Below, piece by piece: positions 18,045 to 27,400 of a DNA stretch of 39,063 nt. The DNA comes from JBALVO01 sp036961445. GTDB taxonomy: Bacteria; Pseudomonadota; Gammaproteobacteria; Pseudomonadales; Halieaceae. The translations under genes were made by a program, and so were the position numbers. The notes under the pieces are model-generated. The model ran no database searches and was not told where the DNA came from. It saw only the letters and a program-made list of their open reading frames with translations. The stretch covers positions 1 through 39,063 of the forward strand of contig JBALVO010000021.1 in the NCBI GenBank assembly GCA_036961445.1. The letters run 5' to 3'. Numbering within the stretch: position 1 is the stretch's first letter; each line of letters starts with the position of its first letter.

Positions 18045-19274
18045 TTAGTAGGCGACACGATTTCTACCGGCCTTTTTGGCCCGGTAAAGTTTGTTATCCG
18101 CAGCTACAATGACCGATTCAACACTGGGGGAATCCTCGTCTCGCGTCGCGATACCGGCACTGACTGTAACTGATACCTGAGACTTTTTTATGGGGGTAGC
18201 TCCGCGCTTGTTGGTGCCATCCCTGGAACGCACTGGCCGCTTGGCACGATCACGAATCGACATTTTGTAGCCAGCAATTTCCTCGCGCACCTGATCCAGC
18301 GCCACCACACAATCAGCGACGCTCTTACGCGGAAAAACGATGCAAAACTCCTCTCCACCATAGCGATAAGCAGTGCCTCCCCCGCCAACCTGACGCACAC
18401 GAGAGGCAACCAGACGCAGCACCTCATCGCCCACATCGTGACCATGTGTATCGTTAAATCGCTTGAAATGGTCCACATCGACCATGGCAATGGAATAGCT
18501 GCGACTGAGGGATTTCAAGCGCTCATTCAATGCTCTACGCCCTAGCAGGCCAGTCAGGTCGTCGCGATACGCCATACTGTGTGAACCGCGCAGCAGCCCC
18601 CAAACAAGGCACAAACCCGCCGCCATACACATAACCACCGAAATACCGTCAAGGTGCAGCAGTGCCAGAGCCAAAAACAGTGCTGCCAGTGTTCCCAGCA
18701 GCGCCATTTCGGTTTCGTCATTACGCAATAACAGGATCACCACGCCGACCGTTGCCACCAGGCCCACCAGCAACGTAGCGCCATAAGAAAGAACGTAACC
18801 TGCAATCGGGTGCACTGCAAAATAGGTTGCCGCACTATCACTTGCATGCGGCAGCCAATGTGCAAGCGGCACACAAACTAAACCCAATACAACAAACCCC
18901 ACGACCGACGATACGCCATAGAGATTCCAGATTCCGCGATCAGGGAGCAGTAGAAGGTAAATGGCAAGTACTGGCAGTGCCAGGCTGACAGTCAGGTAAA
19001 TGCGCCCGGTATCTGCCTGTGACAAACTGATCTGCAAGTGATTTTGCACCAACCAGTAAAAGAAAGCAGTGCCGCACGCCGCCAACAATAGGCGACTGCG
19101 ATTGAACTGATAAGCCATAAATACCGCAAGAAAACAGATTAGGTAAGGCAAATAGACCAGCAGGATTTGCGCCTCGCTGCCGAGCTCTCCAATGTGGGGG
19201 CGAGCCCAGCTGGCCGCTGCGATCAGCCCAGCAGGTACTAGCAACTTCAATAATGCTGCCGCTTGCAATCCCAT
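18045..19274 (-). CDS. Membrane-anchored diguanylate cyclase (GGDEF)
   Basis: 409 aa. The first ~230 residues are largely hydrophobic, with about seven predicted membrane segments and no recognised ligand domain; the GGDEF domain occupies about 235-409 and has the active signature RYGGEEF. The substrate-binding D-D/H-x-H-F-K-x-x-N segment (DVDHFKRFND) is intact. No RxxD inhibitory site precedes the signature (a poly-Gly stretch is there instead), so product inhibition at that site is unlikely. A basic insertion (about residues 335-360) lies late in the domain. Convergent with the preceding gene (9 nt between stops) and divergent from the next across 171 nt. Expected to synthesise c-di-GMP at the inner membrane. 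Confidence 0.9.
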   Translation of the reverse strand: MGLQAAALLKLLVPAGLIAAASWARPHIGELGSEAQILLVYLPYLICFLAVFMAYQFNRSRLLLAACGTAFFYWLVQNHLQISLSQADTGRIYLTVSLALPVLAIYLLLLPDRGIWNLYGVSSVVGFVVLGLVCVPLAHWLPHASDSAATYFAVHPIAGYVLSYGATLLVGLVATVGVVILLLRNDETEMALLGTLAALFLALALLHLDGISVVMCMAAGLCLVWGLLRGSHSMAYRDDLTGLLGRRALNERLKSLSRSYSIAMVDVDHFKRFNDTHGHDVGDEVLRLVASRVRQVGGGGTAYRYGGEEFCIVFPRKSVADCVVALDQVREEIAGYKMSIRDRAKRPVRSRDGTNKRGATPIKKSQVSVTVSAGIATRDEDSPSVESVIVAADNKLYRAKKAGRNRVAY

Positions 19275-19445
19275 CGCGTGTTTCTTTTCGCTCCCGCAAA
19301 CCTACACTGACGGTCAGCCCGCCCCAGAACGTCAAGCAGCCCTACAGAGCGCCCAACGATAGCCCCTATTTCTTATTCGCACTAGGCGTGGGGTCCCAGT
19401 GATGATAGCCTACATCTACCGCAAGAAGCATTACCTCGGCAACAA

Positions 19446-21257
19446 ATGTCCAGCAGCGATCACTCTCACCACCAAGCCAAGATTCTTGTCTGCGATGACG
19501 ACCAGAATGTGCGACTGCTCACCCGCCAATGTCTGGAAGCAGAGAACATGGTGGTACTAGAAGCGGCAAATGGACTTGAAGCCATAGATGTGTTCGTGCG
19601 GGACCGGCCAGACCTGGTGTTCCTGGATGTAGAAATGCCAGGCATGACCGGACTGGAGGTCTGCCAACGTATTCGACAGATGCCGCAGGGGGAAACCATC
19701 CCCATTATGATCGTGACCGGTTCAGACGACCGAAAATCGATAGATCAGGGCTTCGAAGCGGGTGCCACCCAATACAAGACAAAACCTGTCAACTGGTCTC
19801 TACTCGGCCGCGACGTGCAATACATGCTGCGCGCCAGCGACGCATTTAATTCACTGAAGCGACAAGAGGACCGCCTGCGCTACCTGGCCTACTATGATCC
19901 CTTGACCAGCCTTCCTAATCGGCGCAGCTTTAATGAACAACTCAACCGCATACTCAAACGCAGCAAGCGCCACAGTACCAACGCGGCTTTATTGTTTATC
20001 GACCTGGATCATTTTAAGCGCATCAACGACTCCATCGGTCATGCCCGCGGAGACCGCCTGCTAGTCGAGATCGCCAAGCGACTAACTATGGAGCTGCGCG
20101 AAGACGACGCGATCAACTATTTTACAGACAACAGTGCCGAGGATGCCGAAGACACCGCAGGGGCCACAGAAATAGCACGCCTTGGAGGCGATGAGTTCAC
20201 AGTCGTATTATCCGATGTAGACGACATCGCTGATATAGAGGGTGTCGCAAAACGCATTCTCAATACCCTTTCAGAGCCGATTGCACTGCAATCCCACAAT
20301 CCTGTCGTTACCCCCAGTATAGGCATCGCTATCTACCCCCAGGACGGAGAAGATCCGGACGCACTGGTACGTAATGCAGATACCGCGATGTATGTTGCCA
20401 AGGCCGAAGGAAGAGCCTGCTACCGTTTTTACGATGAGGAAATGAATGCCAAGGCTGTAGAGCAACTCAAGATGGAAGAAGAGTTGCGCCACGCCATGCG
20501 CAACAATGAGCTGGAACTGCGTTACCAGCCACAGGTTGACAACCAAACTGGTGAAGTTGTGAGTATGGAGGCACTGGTGCGCTGGAAACATCCCGTTCGC
20601 GGCATGGTCTCGCCAGTAGAGTTTATTCCTGTGGCGGAAAGTACCGGGCAGATCATTGAGTTAGGTGAATGGGTCATGGATGAAGTCGCCAGACACTGCC
20701 TTTACTGGGATTCACTGGGACTGAAAAAATTTCGTGTTTGCGTGAACATCTCTCCACTGCAATTTAATCAAAGCAATCTGCCCAAATGGATCGCTGACTT
20801 TCTGGGACGTTCCGGCCTCCCCCCCGAACGCCTGGAGCTTGAGCTGACAGAAAGCGCCATCATGACAGACGCAGAAACCAACATTGCCAAGCTGCGTGAA
20901 CTGAAAGCGCTGGGGCTTGATCTGGCAGTTGACGATTTCGGCACAGGATACTCCTCTTTAAGTTATCTGAAGCGGTTCCCCATCGATACACTCAAGATAG
21001 ACCAGAGTTTTGTCGCAGACCTTGATAGTGCTGATGGCGCAGCCATCGTGGACGCCATTATGGCGCTGGCCAAGACCCTAAACTTGCGGGTAATAGCCGA
21101 AGGTATCGAAAGCCAGGATCAGCTGGCCTACCTGGTAAAAAAGGATTGTGACTTACTGCAGGGATTTTACTTTTCGCACCCCATCTATCCTGAAGACGTG
21201 CCCTCCATGCTAAGACAGAATTTCAGCACGCAACTAAAAGAAGCCATTGATCTCTAG
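19446..21257 (+). CDS. Response regulator with REC-GGDEF-EAL domains
   Basis: 603 aa. The receiver (about 11-128) has a complete active site: acidic residues in CDDDQ (17-19), phospho-acceptor D61 in VFLDVEMPG, and K113 in TKPV. A linker helix leads to a GGDEF domain (about 140-325) with GGDEF at 247-251 but no RxxD inhibitory site; instead there is an acidic insertion around 219-241. The EAL domain (about 335-595) has E375-A-L, NISPLQ, ELTESA, DDFGTGYSS, KIDQSF and AEGIES, so it could hydrolyse c-di-GMP. The stop is 21 nt from the ATG of a secreted subtilase, so the two are probably co-transcribed. It is the nearest receiver protein to the hybrid kinase at 24.5-29 kb. No clear Shine-Dalgarno before the ATG. 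Confidence 0.93.
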   Translation: MSSSDHSHHQAKILVCDDDQNVRLLTRQCLEAENMVVLEAANGLEAIDVFVRDRPDLVFLDVEMPGMTGLEVCQRIRQMPQGETIPIMIVTGSDDRKSIDQGFEAGATQYKTKPVNWSLLGRDVQYMLRASDAFNSLKRQEDRLRYLAYYDPLTSLPNRRSFNEQLNRILKRSKRHSTNAALLFIDLDHFKRINDSIGHARGDRLLVEIAKRLTMELREDDAINYFTDNSAEDAEDTAGATEIARLGGDEFTVVLSDVDDIADIEGVAKRILNTLSEPIALQSHNPVVTPSIGIAIYPQDGEDPDALVRNADTAMYVAKAEGRACYRFYDEEMNAKAVEQLKMEEELRHAMRNNELELRYQPQVDNQTGEVVSMEALVRWKHPVRGMVSPVEFIPVAESTGQIIELGEWVMDEVARHCLYWDSLGLKKFRVCVNISPLQFNQSNLPKWIADFLGRSGLPPERLELELTESAIMTDAETNIAKLRELKALGLDLAVDDFGTGYSSLSYLKRFPIDTLKIDQSFVADLDSADGAAIVDAIMALAKTLNLRVIAEGIESQDQLAYLVKKDCDLLQGFYFSHPIYPEDVPSMLRQNFSTQLKEAIDL

Positions 21258-21278
21258 CCGCAGACACAGCCCAAACTG

Positions 21279-23273
21279 ATGAAGTACAGCAACATCGTTG
21301 CCGCAGTCACGGCATTTTTACTCAGCAGCAGCCAGGCTTACTCCACCACTGAGCTGCAAGCCGAGCAGCTACAGGTCATGTTACAGGGTGGCACGGCTCC
21401 AGAACTACGTGCGCTGGTAGAAGCACAGGGCGGCACCGTCACCCACGATCTGCACATCATCGATGCGGTAGGTGCCACGCTCACGCAAGCACAGCTCGAC
21501 GAAGTCCTGAAATCCTCTCTTGTTACTCGCCACATTAGTGATTTATCAGCAGCACCACCAGACAAAGAACCCGATACCGCCTGCGAGGTTGGAGGCGCGT
21601 TGGAGTTGGACTTCAATCACACAGGATTCCGCTGGACTCTCTATAACAAGCGAAAGGAACCAGCGACGCTCGAAAGCCTGAATCTAGCATGGCCGAAGTC
21701 ACTGGGCACCATTAAGAAGATATCTGTAGGCGGTGCTGACATTTCGCCAAGCTTATACAAAAACACCGGAACTGGCGCTCTGAATCTCCAATTCTCCAAA
21801 TCCAAGGCTCCAGCACTGCGCAAAAAAACTGACCTACAGGTCGATTTTGAACCGGCCTCCGACAGCACGCCCAATACGCCCTTACGACAACGAGATTTTG
21901 AAATAACCGCAAGTTTTCATGGCGACTGCAACACTGAGCTTATTCCCGGGTATGAGAATAATCATGAGAATTTCTATCAAACTAAAGCTTCAGGGGCCAC
22001 TGCGTTGCACCTACTTGGAGTTACAGGTAAAGGCGTAACAGTAGCCGTCCTCGACTCCGGACTATGGGAACACAGAGACTTAGCTGAAAACTCCGCTCAC
22101 CAATCCCGCATAATAGCTCGCTACAACTCAATTACCAACGTAGGCAATCAAGAAGTATTTGATGAAAGCGGCCATGGCACCCATATGACTAGTGTAATTG
22201 CAAATAGCGGTGTGCATGGTTCTCAGGCAGGAAATAAAAATGCCTTCAAAGGTATTGCTCCTGATGTGAATCTAGTTGTTGTTAAGGCCTTCGACACAGA
22301 GGGACAGGGAGATCTCCTAGACATTGTAAGAGCTGTGCAGTGGGTTATAGACAACAAAGATGCATACAGCATAAAGGTTCTCAATCTTTCGTTTGCAGCA
22401 AGGCCTCGATGGAAATATTGGGAGGACCCGATCAACCAAGCAGTCATGCGCGCCTGGGATAGCGGCATTACTGTAATAGCAGCGGCGGGCAATGAAGGCC
22501 CCGAGCTGATGACAATAGGCTCACCCGGAAACTTGCCTTACATAATCACTGTTGGAGCGATCACAGACTCCTGGACGCCTGATACAAGAGATGATGACTA
22601 TATTCCGGATTTTTCGTCTCGCGGGCCCACTCCTACCGCCCACATCAAACCAGACATTGTTGCACCCGGCGGTCACATAGCCGGCCTAACACGCCCAGGC
22701 TCAACTCTAACCAAGCAATATCCGGAATATATATCAACCACCGGGAACTTCGTAATGACCGGATCTTCGCAAGCCAGTGCGCTGGTATCCGGTATTGCTG
22801 CACTTTTACTACAACTCGAACCAGATTTAAGCCCAGACCAATTAAAATGCCGTTTGATCTCTAGTGCGGAACCGGCGATAAATCGAGATGGACTATTGTC
22901 CTACAGTCCCTTTGAACAGGGGTATGGATTAGTGAGTGTCACGAGAGCCATAACCCTTGGCGAAAAATATTGCGACAGCTCTCAAATAAATCTCCAACGG
23001 GACCTCTCTGGCGAAGAACACTTCCACGGCCCGGCTATTATTGATGTCCATGGTACCCCAAGCTTACCCGGCTTCAATAAAATGGTATCGGGAGAAAAAA
23101 GTGCAAATGGATTGAGTAAGACTCGAAAATGGGGTGTCAAAGCCCATATTGAGAGGAGCGATTCAGTTATGTCCAGTTCGGAACCAAGTGTGACCTCCCC
23201 CTTTAATTGGAGCGAAATCTACACACGAGAGAAGGCTACTATAGAAAATTTATCCAAACGCCCACCCCAGTAA
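21279..23273 (+). CDS. Secreted S8 (subtilisin) family serine protease with inserted domain
   Basis: 664 aa. A signal peptide (1 to about 22, ending SSSQAYS) is followed by an inhibitor-I9-like prodomain (about 23-90). Residues 100-225 are an extra region of unknown fold, with Cys102 and Cys217 near its ends that might pair. The catalytic domain spans about 240-560, with the triad D259 (VAVLDSG), H299 (SGHGTHM) and S497 (GSSQAS), and the oxyanion Asn405 (AAGNEG). The usual Pro after the serine motif is absent. A ~100-residue C-terminal tail contains RKWGVK (616-621), resembling the Y-R-W-G-M-K core of the repeat protein encoded next. Base composition changes from GC-rich to AT-richer inside the gene, near the start of the catalytic domain. 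21 nt after the REC-GGDEF-EAL gene. Confidence 0.9.
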   Translation: MKYSNIVAAVTAFLLSSSQAYSTTELQAEQLQVMLQGGTAPELRALVEAQGGTVTHDLHIIDAVGATLTQAQLDEVLKSSLVTRHISDLSAAPPDKEPDTACEVGGALELDFNHTGFRWTLYNKRKEPATLESLNLAWPKSLGTIKKISVGGADISPSLYKNTGTGALNLQFSKSKAPALRKKTDLQVDFEPASDSTPNTPLRQRDFEITASFHGDCNTELIPGYENNHENFYQTKASGATALHLLGVTGKGVTVAVLDSGLWEHRDLAENSAHQSRIIARYNSITNVGNQEVFDESGHGTHMTSVIANSGVHGSQAGNKNAFKGIAPDVNLVVVKAFDTEGQGDLLDIVRAVQWVIDNKDAYSIKVLNLSFAARPRWKYWEDPINQAVMRAWDSGITVIAAAGNEGPELMTIGSPGNLPYIITVGAITDSWTPDTRDDDYIPDFSSRGPTPTAHIKPDIVAPGGHIAGLTRPGSTLTKQYPEYISTTGNFVMTGSSQASALVSGIAALLLQLEPDLSPDQLKCRLISSAEPAINRDGLLSYSPFEQGYGLVSVTRAITLGEKYCDSSQINLQRDLSGEEHFHGPAIIDVHGTPSLPGFNKMVSGEKSANGLSKTRKWGVKAHIERSDSVMSSSEPSVTSPFNWSEIYTREKATIENLSKRPPQ

Positions 23274-23615
23274 TCCCCTCATACTGCCGCCCCCATGGAA
23301 CTCTGCGTCAGCCTAATACCCCACGCGGGACAGCCTTGCTGCCATAAGATCAATATTTAGATATTTTCCTATAAAAACAAGGTGTTATCTCGCACCTATC
23401 AACACCACCCCCATCGCCAACGAGTCTCGCATCTAGCGCTCTACCCCAAAGAGGTCATATCTGCGTCTTCTCTTAGCAAGCCAGTCCTTTTATAACGGAG
23501 TCAACTATTTGATATACGAGATGTGAGCCACGTCTCAAAGCAATATGCATATATCAGAACCAGATCACACAAACAGCCAAATAGAATGAACGACGGAATA
23601 AGGCGGGTACAAAAT
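23274..23615. other. Intergenic region before the repeat-protein gene
   Basis: 342 nt with no supported gene. It contains a short inverted repeat AGGTG-n8-CACCT (23380-23397), possibly a weak terminator for the protease gene though without a T-run, and a stronger imperfect hairpin at 23518-23536. The reading frame of the repeat gene extends back to a GTG at 23523 but that extension would precede the signal peptide and is not favoured. I did not find a promoter with both boxes. Confidence 0.5.
23518..23536. promoter_or_regulatory. Imperfect hairpin/operator upstream of the repeat-protein gene
   Basis: GAGATGTG and CACGTCTC are complementary at 7 of 8 positions, the eighth being a G-U pair in RNA, with a 3-nt spacer AGC. 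It lies 80 nt before the preferred ATG at 23616. It could be a regulator binding site or a leader hairpin; the sequence alone does not decide. Confidence 0.3.
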
Positions 23616-24303
23616 ATGAAGACTATAAGATCACTCAGTTACGCGGGCATAGGCAGTGTATTTTTGGCATTTCTATCTTCTAACGCGCACGCCGCAGACA
23701 CATCACAATCAGAGCTAACTAATGGGACATCGCACAGCTTAGTGCAGCGTGTTGGTCACTCCCTAGCAGGTGCAAACACTTACACAAGTAGTCCTTCTGG
23801 CTACAAATGGGGAAACAAGACACTACAACATGATGACGCCAAGGCTCAGTGGGCAAGCTCTGCACACGACCGCGGTGGCTACAAATGGGGCGACTCCAGC
23901 ACGAGAGCCTCCACATCAGAATCACAATCTTATGCAGGCACAACCTCTTATCAATGGGGAGCAACAAACTTCTCAAAAGAGTCGGGATACCGCTGGGGTA
24001 TGAAAAATTTCGCCGACCAGGCAGGATACCGCTGGGGTATGAAAAATTTCTCTGACCAGGCAGGATACCGCTGGGGCATGAAAAACTTCGCCGACCAGGC
24101 AGGATACCGCTGGGGCATGAAAAACTTCGCCGACCAGGCAGGATACCNNNNNNNNNNNNNNNNNNNNNNNNNNNNNNNNNNNNNNNNNNNNNNNNNNNNN
24201 NNNNNNNNNNNNNNNNNNNNNNNNNNNNNNNNNNNNNNNNNNNNNNNGCTGGGGCATGAAAAACTTCGCTGAACAGACTAGTTCTCTGACCGCAACGCAG
24301 TGA
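23616..24303 (+). CDS. Secreted tandem-repeat protein (Y-R-W-G-M-K-N-F repeats), interrupted by assembly gap
   Basis: I do not recognise this family. From the ATG at 23616 there is a clear signal peptide (MKTIRSLSYAGIGSVFLAFL..., cleavage likely after AHA, residue 26). Next come a Ser/Thr/His-rich segment and Y-x-W-G units: three degenerate ones (Y63, Y89, Y112) and then a 13-residue repeat [SA]GYRWGMKNF[AS]DQ four times in full, a fifth unit broken by 100 N, and a short tail (TSSLTATQ). The frame appears to shift across the N-run only because 100 is not a multiple of 3: the sequence on either side joins perfectly to one 39-bp unit, and the tail then reads to TGA at 24301-24303. The units are aromatic-rich with a slightly positive net charge. 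No cysteines are visible, and no membrane anchor. It lies between a secreted protease and two sensor genes. Confidence 0.75.
23982..24276 (+). repeat. 39-bp tandem repeat array
   Basis: Direct, head-to-tail, in-frame 39-bp repeats at 23982-24020, 24021-24059, 24060-24098 and 24099-24137, plus a fifth split by the N-run (10 nt at 24138-24147 and 29 nt at 24248-24276; 10 + 29 = 39). Units 3 and 4 are identical where visible; units 1 and 2 differ mainly at silent positions and in one Ala/Ser change. Being coding and uninterrupted by spacers, this is not a CRISPR array. The real copy number is unknown. Confidence 0.9.
24148..24247. other. Assembly gap of exactly 100 N
   Basis: A run of exactly 100 N, the usual placeholder for a gap of unknown length, inside the 39-bp tandem array. 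The flanks abut in perfect repeat phase, so the missing sequence should be a whole number of 39-bp units (possibly zero). Confidence 0.95.
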
Positions 24304-24366
24304 TTTTGAATCCTCACGCTTCACTCAACATCTAACGCTAGATGGATTGCATGATAGATCCCAGAA

Positions 24367-24394
24367 GGAGAGGGCTATAGATATAGCCCTCTCT
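24367..24394 (+). terminator. Strong hairpin between repeat-protein gene and first sensor
   Basis: GAGAGGGCTAT (24368-24378) and ATAGCCCTCTC (24383-24393) form a perfect 11-bp stem with loop AGAT, extendable by a G-U pair. It begins 64 nt after the repeat gene's stop codon. The sequence after it (TCTCATTAGG) is only weakly T-rich, with TATTTTT appearing 20 nt further on, so it is a terminator, an attenuator or an mRNA-stabilising 3' structure. It would let the small repeat-protein mRNA be far more abundant than the downstream sensor mRNA. Confidence 0.6.
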
Positions 24395-24475
24395 CTCATT
24401 AGGGACTTTGAATATTTTTACGCCAAAAAGCACTAACGGTAATTCGTGTATCGTCCAGCTAGTTTCCCAACCGAA

Positions 24476-24481
24476 TATACT
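24476..24481 (+). promoter_or_regulatory. Possible -10 box for the first sensor gene
   Basis: TATACT (5/6 match to TATAAT) lies 42 nt before the ATG at 24523. No good -35 hexamer occurs at 16-18 nt spacing, so this would need an activator or is fortuitous. If used, transcription would begin near 24488, which favours the ATG at 24523 over the TTG at 24496 as the sensor's start. Confidence 0.25.
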
Positions 24482-24495
24482 TTAGACTAAACCGA

Positions 24496-27400
24496 TTGAA
24501 GAAATCGCGTTGCGCTATTTATATGAGGTTTTTTGCTCTTGCATTCACCGTTTTGCTAGCGATCGCGCCACTTGATTCTGGAGCGAATATAGAGCCTTCG
24601 CTCGATATTGATTTCAAACCGGACTCGATCACTAAAAAGCTTACCCAACAGACAGTTAACCAAATCTTCCAGGACTCCAAAGGAATGATGTGGTTTCTCA
24701 CACAGGAGGGTCTCAACAAGTACAATGGCTTTACCCTAGAGAGCTTCAGACACTCACCCAAAAACCCATCCTCCATCTCAAATAATTTCGTAACAAGAAT
24801 TGCTGAAGACTTAGACGGGAATCTCTGGATTTCAACTATTGGAGGCGGTCTCAATAAATACAGTTCGAGTAGCAAAAGTTTTACCGCTTTTTACACCGAC
24901 GGAAAATCGGACCGGTCACCTCTGTCCAACGATATATTCACTGTATTTAGAGATAAAGATGGACTGCTATGGCTCGGCTACAAAGATTCATTTAGTAGAT
25001 TCGACCCGAGAAGTGGTGAGTTTCGCCACTTCACATCCGAATCGGAAAACCTTCCCTTTTTGGGCGTTGTAAACCGATTTGATCAATCTTCAGACGGCAC
25101 AATTTGGGCCGCGAGCGAAGGTGGAATAATTGAAATAAATCCAGCTACCAACAATGTATCTTCCTACCAACATGACGCACGAAATCAGTCGTCAATCGTT
25201 TCGAACGATATTATTTCTATATTGGTGGACCGATCTCAGAACGTCTGGGCAGTATCCCGAAATATGGGAATCAGCGTAATTGACACAAAGAAAAATGAGA
25301 TAACAAACTTTACACACGATACCACCAGACCATCATCATTATCCTCTGACGAAGCATATGATGCTTTCGAAGATATGGATGGGAGAGTTTGGATAGGCAC
25401 GTACGAGGGGCTCAATCTTTTCGACAAGGATCATGATCGCTTTATAAAGTTTACTCGACAAAATACAAGTCTACCTTCCGACAGAATCAATAGTATCTTT
25501 CAGTCACGTGAAGGCAAATTCTGGATCGGAACTTATTTTGGTTTAGCTGCGGGCACTCCAAATCTATTTCGAAAAGTCGACAGCAATAACAGTCACTTAT
25601 CAAGCAATTCCATCAATGCCTTCGAAGAAACAACAGATGGGAGCTTGTGGGTAGGAACCGATGATGGCCTAAATCGGTTAAGGCCTGGAGAGCGTACATT
25701 CGAATGGATTAATGAATCCACCTTTCCATCTATTTCGCGCCCGGACGTTATGAGCCTTTCAGCCGATAATAACACTATCTGGATAGGAACTTTTAATGGA
25801 GGCCTAAATCGGCTGAATACAATTACCAATCAAAATGTTGTGTATATGCATGACAGCCGTAACAAAAGGTCGATAGGGGCCGATGGGATCACTTCGATTC
25901 TTCGAACACATCTCGGGGACGTTCTAGTTGGTACCTTTGGGGGAGGATTAAGCATCTATCAAAAAGAGACAGATGACTTTATTACCTTGAAAAAAATCCC
26001 CGGTGATCCAAACAGTCTGAGCCATGATAATGTCATCGCTCTATTTCAAGATTCTCTAGGAATAATATGGGTGGGCACTGAAAAAGGCCTAAATAGATTC
26101 GACCCAACTACCAATACTTTCGAGAGTTTTTTTTCGGACAACAGCAGACCCAATAGCATATCCAGCGATATGGTTTGGGCGTTCTTTGAAGATCAAAGTA
26201 ACCAACTTTGGCTAGGAACTCGCGGCGGAAGCTTAAACCGATGGGACCCCGCTGATCGGGAAAACTCGGTAGACAACTTTCATCATTATTCAGAAAATAT
26301 TTCCTTACCTAGCTCAAACATATATGGCATTCAAAGCGATAGCGATGGGAACCTATGGTTATCTCATAATCGTGGAATATCTAGACTGAACCCCAGTACA
26401 CTTGAGGTGCATCAATATGGAGTGAGAGATGGATTACAAGGAACCGAGTTCAACATGGGGGCCGCGTTCCAATCAAAAGAAGGCACTATCTATTTCGGAG
26501 GCAATCAGGGATTCAATCTCATACCGAAGCAAGGTGTTACGAAAAAATTGGTTCCCCCGCTAATCTCTATATCTGATATTAGAATAATGAACGAGAGGAA
26601 GAGTTTCGATGCACCCTATCATGAAATGGAGAAACTCGAGCTTGGATATGAGGACAAAATGGTATCGGTGGAATTCTTCGCCGCCGATTATTCCAACCCA
26701 GAACTAGTCAACTATGCTTACAAACTCGAAGGCATCAATCCTGATTGGGTTATTTCCCCCGATGCCCACATAGCGTCATTCACTACTCTTCCTCCCGGAA
26801 AGTATCTATTAAGGCTCGCCGCGGCAAGCCCAGATGGATTATGGAACTGGGACGGCTTATCTATGCCCATCACGGTCAACCCCCCTCCCTGGCTAAGTGT
26901 TTATGCGTATATAGGATATGCATTTACTGCGATCGTCGCCATTGTATTGATAATAAATCGGCAGCAGAAACAAGCAGTATTTGCACTTCAGCGGCAAAAG
27001 GAACTTGAAAATAAAGTGCGCGAACGCACAACAGACCTACAAGAAGCCCGGCTCGCCGCAGAAACTGCGAATCGGTCAAAGTCCGATTTCTTGGCCACCA
27101 TGAGCCATGAAATACGAACCCCAATGCACGGCATGATTGGGATGACCGAATTACTATTGCATACGAATCTGAGCGAACAACAACGGAGGTTTGCTGAGGC
27201 CGCGCATAAAAGTGGTGAATCGTTACTGGGCCTGATCAACGACATACTAGATTTCTCAAAAATCGAAGCATCCAAAGTTGAGCTTGAAGAAATAGAGTTT
27301 GACTTGGTTGAGCTTATAGATGAAATATCTTACCTGCAGAGTGAGCCCGCCCACAGGAGGAGTCTGTCTCTTGCACATATCTGCGATCCCGCAGCCCCAG

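Noticed and set aside
23523..23615. Longer N-terminus of the repeat protein from the GTG at 23523
   Set aside because: The added ~31 residues are basic and would place the hydrophobic signal peptide internally; the ATG at 23616 begins a standard signal peptide.
23982..24276. 39-bp direct repeats as a possible CRISPR array
   Set aside because: The units are contiguous with no unique spacers, stay in frame and encode a coherent 13-residue repeat after a signal peptide.
24148..24303. Frameshift or premature stop ending the repeat protein as ...LGHEKLR
   Set aside because: It arises only from the 100-N placeholder. Joining the flanks in repeat phase gives one exact 39-bp unit and an open frame to 24303.
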